Of a stretch of DNA of 64,000 nucleotides, positions 60,871-64,000 are shown one piece after another. The stretch comes from Shewanella algae. Its GTDB lineage: Bacteria > Pseudomonadota > Gammaproteobacteria > Enterobacterales > Shewanellaceae. The notes below the pieces were generated by a model that was not told the DNA's origin, did no database searches, and was given only the letters and a program-made list of their open reading frames with translations. A program made the position numbers and the translations under genes. Position 1 is the stretch's first letter. Every line of letters begins with the position of its first letter. The stretch covers positions 817,001 through 881,000 of the forward strand of contig NZ_CP068230.1 in the NCBI RefSeq assembly GCF_009183365.2. Reading direction: 5' to 3'.

Positions 60871-61521
60871 TTATTCTCCTGGCCAGTAGTCACGAATATC
60901 GCTGAGGGGGCGGTAAAGGGTCAGCGCAACGTCGGTTTCGCCGCCTTCATAGACTTCGATATCCAGAGCGCGAGACTCATCGTCATCCAGCAACTGATAG
61001 CTTTCGAAGGCATCACCTGTTGCACCGTCAGCATCCTGAGGCGGCCTGAGTCCACGGTAATCTTCCCGGTGGAAATAGCCAAACTCAGCAAAACTGACCT
61101 GATGGTAGTGTTTCCCGAGCCATTGCTCAAGCATCTCAGTCTCGGCAGTGAGTGCCTTGGTACTCAGCTCTGCTTTCCCCGGCTCATCGAAGATCGCGGA
61201 GAAATCATCCAGATCGAATAAGGCATCGACCTGAGCGCGGCTTATCTTCAGCGAGAAAGCCAGCCAGGTTTCGTCGTCTTCATCCAGCCCCAGATAGATG
61301 GCTTCGCCGCTGTGCCCCTTGAGTACCCATTCAGTCGACTGACTGCGCTGATACTCATAGGTATTGACGGCTTCGACCCTAAGCTGCTGCCCGCGCAGAT
61401 GCGCGGGCAGGGCAAAGCTGTCATCAAGGGAGATCATATCGCCCTTTTGCAGCTCTGATGGGTGCTTAAGCTGACGCACTGGAGTTTCTTTTTTGCCAAA
61501 CAGGCTGCCAAAGAATCCCAT
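60871..61521 (-). CDS. yjfK: YjfK-like DUF2491 protein
   Basis: A 216-residue acidic cytoplasmic protein. Position after yjfI and yjfJ, length (E. coli YjfK is about 219) and start MGFFGSLFGKK fit DUF2491/YjfK. Function unknown. It begins 6 bases after yjfJ. The call depends partly on gene order. Confidence 0.72.
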   Translation of the reverse strand: MGFFGSLFGKKETPVRQLKHPSELQKGDMISLDDSFALPAHLRGQQLRVEAVNTYEYQRSQSTEWVLKGHSGEAIYLGLDEDDETWLAFSLKISRAQVDALFDLDDFSAIFDEPGKAELSTKALTAETEMLEQWLGKHYHQVSFAEFGYFHREDYRGLRPPQDADGATGDAFESYQLLDDDESRALDIEVYEGGETDVALTLYRPLSDIRDYWPGE

Positions 61522-61527
61522 AGGTTA

Positions 61528-62217
61528 TCAGCCTTTCTTAGCTTTCAAACGCTCGAGCACATCGCTGGCGTTGCTCTTCTGCTCGCCGATACCTGCTTCA
61601 GCCAGCTTGGCTTTCAGCGATTGGTCGCTGTTCTCGGCTTCCAGGTTTTCGGCAGCCTTCAAGCGGTCGTCAAACTGTTGCTGACGTGCCTTGATACGCT
61701 CCAGTGAGTCTTTGGCGTTGAGCAGCTTGGAGTTGCTTGACGCGAAAGAGTCGGTAATGGAAGCCGTGGCCTTTTGCACGCTTTCAGTGGTCTTGACCAT
61801 GCTCAACTGACGCTGATAGTCGGCCAACTGACGTTCGGTCTTCTTCACCAGATCTTTCAGGCGGGCAGCATGGGCGCTGAAGCTGTCGTTGGCAGTTTGT
61901 TGCTCGGCCAGTTCCATTTCCAGCTGGGCAATCTTCTCGGCCACTTCCAGTGCCAGAGTTTCATTGCCTTTTTCCAGTGCCTGAGTGGCATAGCCTTCAT
62001 GCTCGGCGACAGCACGCTTAATGCGATCGATTTCACGGCTGGCTTGCATCTCTTTGGCCATCACATCTGTCAGTTCACGCTTGGCCTTGGTGAGGTGTTT
62101 CTCGGCGTCACGGATCTCCTGTTCGAAGATGCGGGTTGAGTTGGCATCCACTATGCTTTGGCCGACTTCGTTGGCCCCACCGCGGAATGCTGTAAGAATT
62201 TTGTTCAGTATGCCCAT
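61528..62217 (-). CDS. yjfJ: PspA/IM30 family protein (YjfJ)
   Basis: A 229-residue, almost entirely helical protein: MGILNKILTAFRGGANEVGQ start, then coiled coil (EIRDAEKHLTKAKRELTDVMAKE; EKIAQLEMELAEQQTAND) of the PspA/Vipp1/IM30 kind, which forms membrane-bound oligomers that protect or remodel the inner membrane. The classical psp neighbours (pspB, pspC, pspF) are absent. AAGGAG 6 bases before ATG. It follows yjfI by 11 bases. Confidence 0.9.
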   Translation of the reverse strand: MGILNKILTAFRGGANEVGQSIVDANSTRIFEQEIRDAEKHLTKAKRELTDVMAKEMQASREIDRIKRAVAEHEGYATQALEKGNETLALEVAEKIAQLEMELAEQQTANDSFSAHAARLKDLVKKTERQLADYQRQLSMVKTTESVQKATASITDSFASSNSKLLNAKDSLERIKARQQQFDDRLKAAENLEAENSDQSLKAKLAEAGIGEQKSNASDVLERLKAKKG

Positions 62218-62228
62218 GATTTGGCTCC

Positions 62229-62642
62229 TTATTTCAAAAAGTCGACCAGTTCGTCAATGACTTCGAGACAGTTGTCAGACAGGACAGAGAGTTCCTGCTC
62301 TATTTCCAGCATGCTCGATTGCAGGGAGAGTGCACCGTAAACCACATACTTATCGTCAATCTTGGCGAATGAAGACAGTGGCATAGGGATGTTGAGTTCC
62401 AACATGGTTTCAAACATCTCGGCACGGCGTTCCTGCTTGAGTTCATCCTCTCCCCAGAGATAACTGATGCAGAGGATTTGGTTTTCCGTTACCGAAACAA
62501 ATACGGGGATCTCTTCACGGCCAACCACATTGACCTGCAACACTTCTACATCCCCTTCAATGGGGTAACAGTCAAACTGGAACCCAGTAGAGCTGTTGTC
62601 GCCAAGTCCATTTAAATGATTGGCAATAGTGTGAATATTCAT
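62229..62642 (-). CDS. yjfI: DUF2170 protein (YjfI)
   Basis: A 137-residue acidic soluble protein of the DUF2170/YjfI family: WGEDELKQERRAEMFETMLELNIPMPLSSF and a closing LSDNCLEVIDELVDFLK. Function unknown; it always adjoins yjfJ-type genes. ATG 62642 (MNIHTIANHLNGL) has GAGGA 5 bases upstream; the frame opens at 62660. It is the first gene after the twin operator. Confidence 0.87.
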   Translation of the reverse strand: MNIHTIANHLNGLGDNSSTGFQFDCYPIEGDVEVLQVNVVGREEIPVFVSVTENQILCISYLWGEDELKQERRAEMFETMLELNIPMPLSSFAKIDDKYVVYGALSLQSSMLEIEQELSVLSDNCLEVIDELVDFLK

Positions 62643-62653
62643 ATTTGTCCTCT

Positions 62654-62704
62654 TTGACATATTATGTCTGCGTTTAAAGATAACACCGAGACATAATATG
62701 TCAA
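62654..62704 (-). promoter_or_regulatory. Promoter of yjfIJK with twin palindromic operators
   Basis: Two copies of the palindrome GACATAWTATGTC lie at 62656-62668 and 62690-62702; with flanks they make a perfect 16-bp inverted repeat (TTGACATATTATGTCT and its complement) 19 bases apart. On the minus strand the upstream copy contains a perfect -35 TTGACA (62704-62699). With 16 bases spacing TATCTT (62682-62677) forms the -10, and the second copy covers the expected start of transcription. This is the geometry of a repressed promoter. Confidence 0.75.
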
Positions 62705-62721
62705 GCGTTATCTTTGCCTGT

Positions 62722-64000
62722 TTAAAAGGTTGCTACACCCTGTTCATCTGTCCATGCCTGCAGGTGGTAGTAATACAGCTGCAGCGAGCCTATGGTGTTG
62801 GGCTGAACCTGGTCCATCTTAGTGTAAAACTGTTTCGGAAACTCGAAGGCTCCGCGAATAAGCCCGGGCGTCAACCAGTCATCCTCTACCGGCAGTTGCT
62901 GCATCTGCTGCAGCCGGCTCTTGGCGTCCTGGCCATTGAGTGTCCCTATGGTCCAGCCCCATTCGCCAAAGCTGGGCACATTGTGGTGATACTGATTCAC
63001 CTTGAATCCCGCCAGTGCCAGGGTCTTGCCTACAGAGATAAAGGCCTTGGTCGCATGGTAAGGCGAGGTGGACTGTATACTGATGGCCCCATCTGCGCTC
63101 AAAAGTTCCCTGAGTTTTTTATAAAACAGGTCTGAATAGAGCTTATTGAGATCCGGATGTGAGGGATCAGGCAGATCCACTATGATGGCATCGTACTTAT
63201 CGCCGCGGGCCAGCAAGCGGTCGACACCGTTAAAGGCATCGTCGAAAACCATTTCCACCCTGGGATCGGCAAAGGCGTTGCCGTTGAGGCCGAGCAATGC
63301 TGTCCTGAGATCTTCCGGTACTTCAGCCCCGGGTTCTTTGAACAGTTTGACCATCTCGGCATCGAGATCCACCAGAGTGACCTGCTTGGGTTGCCATTTC
63401 AGTAGCTGTTTCAAGCCCAATCCATCACCGCCGCCTATGATCAACACCTTGTCGTGACGGGCACTGGCAGCCAGAGTCGGATGTACCAGAAAGGCGTGAT
63501 AGATATGCTCATCGCTGGAGGAGAACTGCAGCCGGCCATTGATATAGAGGGAGTAAACAGGCGGCAGATGGTTACCCATCAGGCGCTTGGTCAGTGTCAG
63601 TTGCTGAAACCGGGTAGCCTTGGCATAGACCACCTTGTCTTGATACAGGAGGTTGTTGAATCCTTGCTCCCAGGTCGGCCCCTTGATGGCCAGCATCAGC
63701 AGCACTCCTGTGGCCAGTACGTGTGCCGCCAGTAACCAGTTGGCGGCGCGGATCCTGTCCCTGAAGCGGATGATAAAGATAAACCCGGCCAGGAGGTTAA
63801 AGGCGGCGGTCATGGCTGCAGCCAGCTGGATATCCAGCGCCAGCATAAAGCCGACCCAGAGCGCCGCACCCACACCAGCACCTATATAGTCGGCGCCATA
63901 AATGGTGCCGGCATTGTGCAGCAGGTGTTCATCGGACAGTGCCTGACGCACCCTGGCAATGAGCGGGATCTCCATGCCTATCATCAAACCGAGCAACACA
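62722..64000 (-). CDS. Membrane-bound spermidine synthase-like aminopropyltransferase (5' truncated by window edge)
   Basis: At least 425 residues, open to the window end. The N-terminal part shows membrane spans (LMIGMEIPLIAR; AAMTAAFNLLAGFIFIIRF; WLLAAHVLATGVLLMLAI). A cytoplasmic spermidine synthase fold follows: the SAM-binding motif VLIIGGGDGLGLK, LVDLDAEMVKLF, and an active-site loop IIVDLPDPSHPD with Asp in the gatekeeper position, then LYSDLFYKKLRELLSADG. It would transfer aminopropyl groups from decarboxylated SAM to a polyamine or related acceptor at the membrane. It is followed by the twin operator and yjfIJK. Confidence 0.88.
   Translation of the reverse strand, partial: VLLGLMIGMEIPLIARVRQALSDEHLLHNAGTIYGADYIGAGVGAALWVGFMLALDIQLAAAMTAAFNLLAGFIFIIRFRDRIRAANWLLAAHVLATGVLLMLAIKGPTWEQGFNNLLYQDKVVYAKATRFQQLTLTKRLMGNHLPPVYSLYINGRLQFSSSDEHIYHAFLVHPTLAASARHDKVLIIGGGDGLGLKQLLKWQPKQVTLVDLDAEMVKLFKEPGAEVPEDLRTALLGLNGNAFADPRVEMVFDDAFNGVDRLLARGDKYDAIIVDLPDPSHPDLNKLYSDLFYKKLRELLSADGAISIQSTSPYHATKAFISVGKTLALAGFKVNQYHHNVPSFGEWGWTIGTLNGQDAKSRLQQMQQLPVEDDWLTPGLIRGAFEFPKQFYTKMDQVQPNTIGSLQLYYYHLQAWTDEQGVATF

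Noticed and set aside
1..64000. CRISPR arrays, rRNA genes, integrases or intact insertion sequences
   Set aside because: None found by reading; the only mobile traces are the relics at 15.8-16.6 kb.

Overview
The window looks like chromosomal DNA of a Shewanella-type marine gammaproteobacterium, probably near the S. algae group. This is inferred from gene content: a 42-residue DUF3149 membrane peptide, a PutA without a DNA-binding domain, a DUF47-pit pair, cydDC, a TIGR04211 SH3 protein, a chromosomal class C beta-lactamase and moderately high GC. No rRNA gene or marker was available to fix the species. Nearly all of it is ordinary single-copy core DNA. The one clearly accessory patch is about 15.8-17.3 kb, directly behind a tRNA-Leu gene.

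Layout. 0-6.3 kb: the end of a DUF5117-type metalloprotease, a PqqL-like M16 protease, a eukaryotic-type kinase and a Cys-rich small protein. 6.4-15.6 kb: tpm, a general porin, tcdA, pepT, a sensor kinase, a SieB-like membrane protein, DUF3149 and a chemoreceptor with a hemerythrin domain. 15.7-17.3 kb: tRNA-Leu(CAA), a duplicated terminator segment, an IS4-type transposase remnant, an HlyD remnant and an AT-rich orphan gene. 17.3-21.6 kb: an AraC regulator divergent from a TlpA-like / ScsB-like (DsbD family) thiol-redox pair. 21.7-31.8 kb: a resistance-flavoured stretch with a CatB-type acetyltransferase, an AmpC-type beta-lactamase, a small beta-barrel, and a LysR regulator followed by a complete RND efflux operon. 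31.9-35.4 kb: pqiABC lipid transport. 35.5-38.7 kb: a ZnuD-like TonB receptor and a Zur-like regulator with a candidate operator. 38.8-43.1 kb: dbpA, rhlE and a DUF3626 gene. 43.5-47.1 kb: cydDC. 47.2-51.7 kb: a DUF134 / FeMo-cofactor-domain pair under a perfect palindrome, a DUF5666 lipoprotein, a small L7/L12-like membrane protein and a dicarboxylate/amino-acid symporter. 51.7-59.6 kb: putA, the SH3 protein, DUF47-pit and a CYTH-CHAD triphosphatase. 59.7-64 kb: a minus-strand run of a membrane spermidine synthase-like gene, yjfI, yjfJ (PspA/IM30), yjfK, a double ribbon-helix-helix candidate and a voltage-gated K+ channel.

The most interesting part is this last run. Between the spermidine synthase-like gene and yjfI lie two copies of the operator-like palindrome GACATAWTATGTC, together forming a perfect 16-bp inverted repeat. 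One copy contains a consensus TTGACA -35 box and the other covers the expected transcription start. A 108-residue protein in the same operon reads as two fused ribbon-helix-helix units and is a natural candidate for the repressor. This suggests an autoregulated module joining polyamine chemistry, a PspA-type membrane protein and K+ flux. Other signals worth checking are the 22-bp palindrome before the DUF134 gene, Pho-box-like repeats before DUF47-pit, the Zur-type site at the TonB receptor, and a terminator placed directly against the ribosome binding site of the M16 protease.
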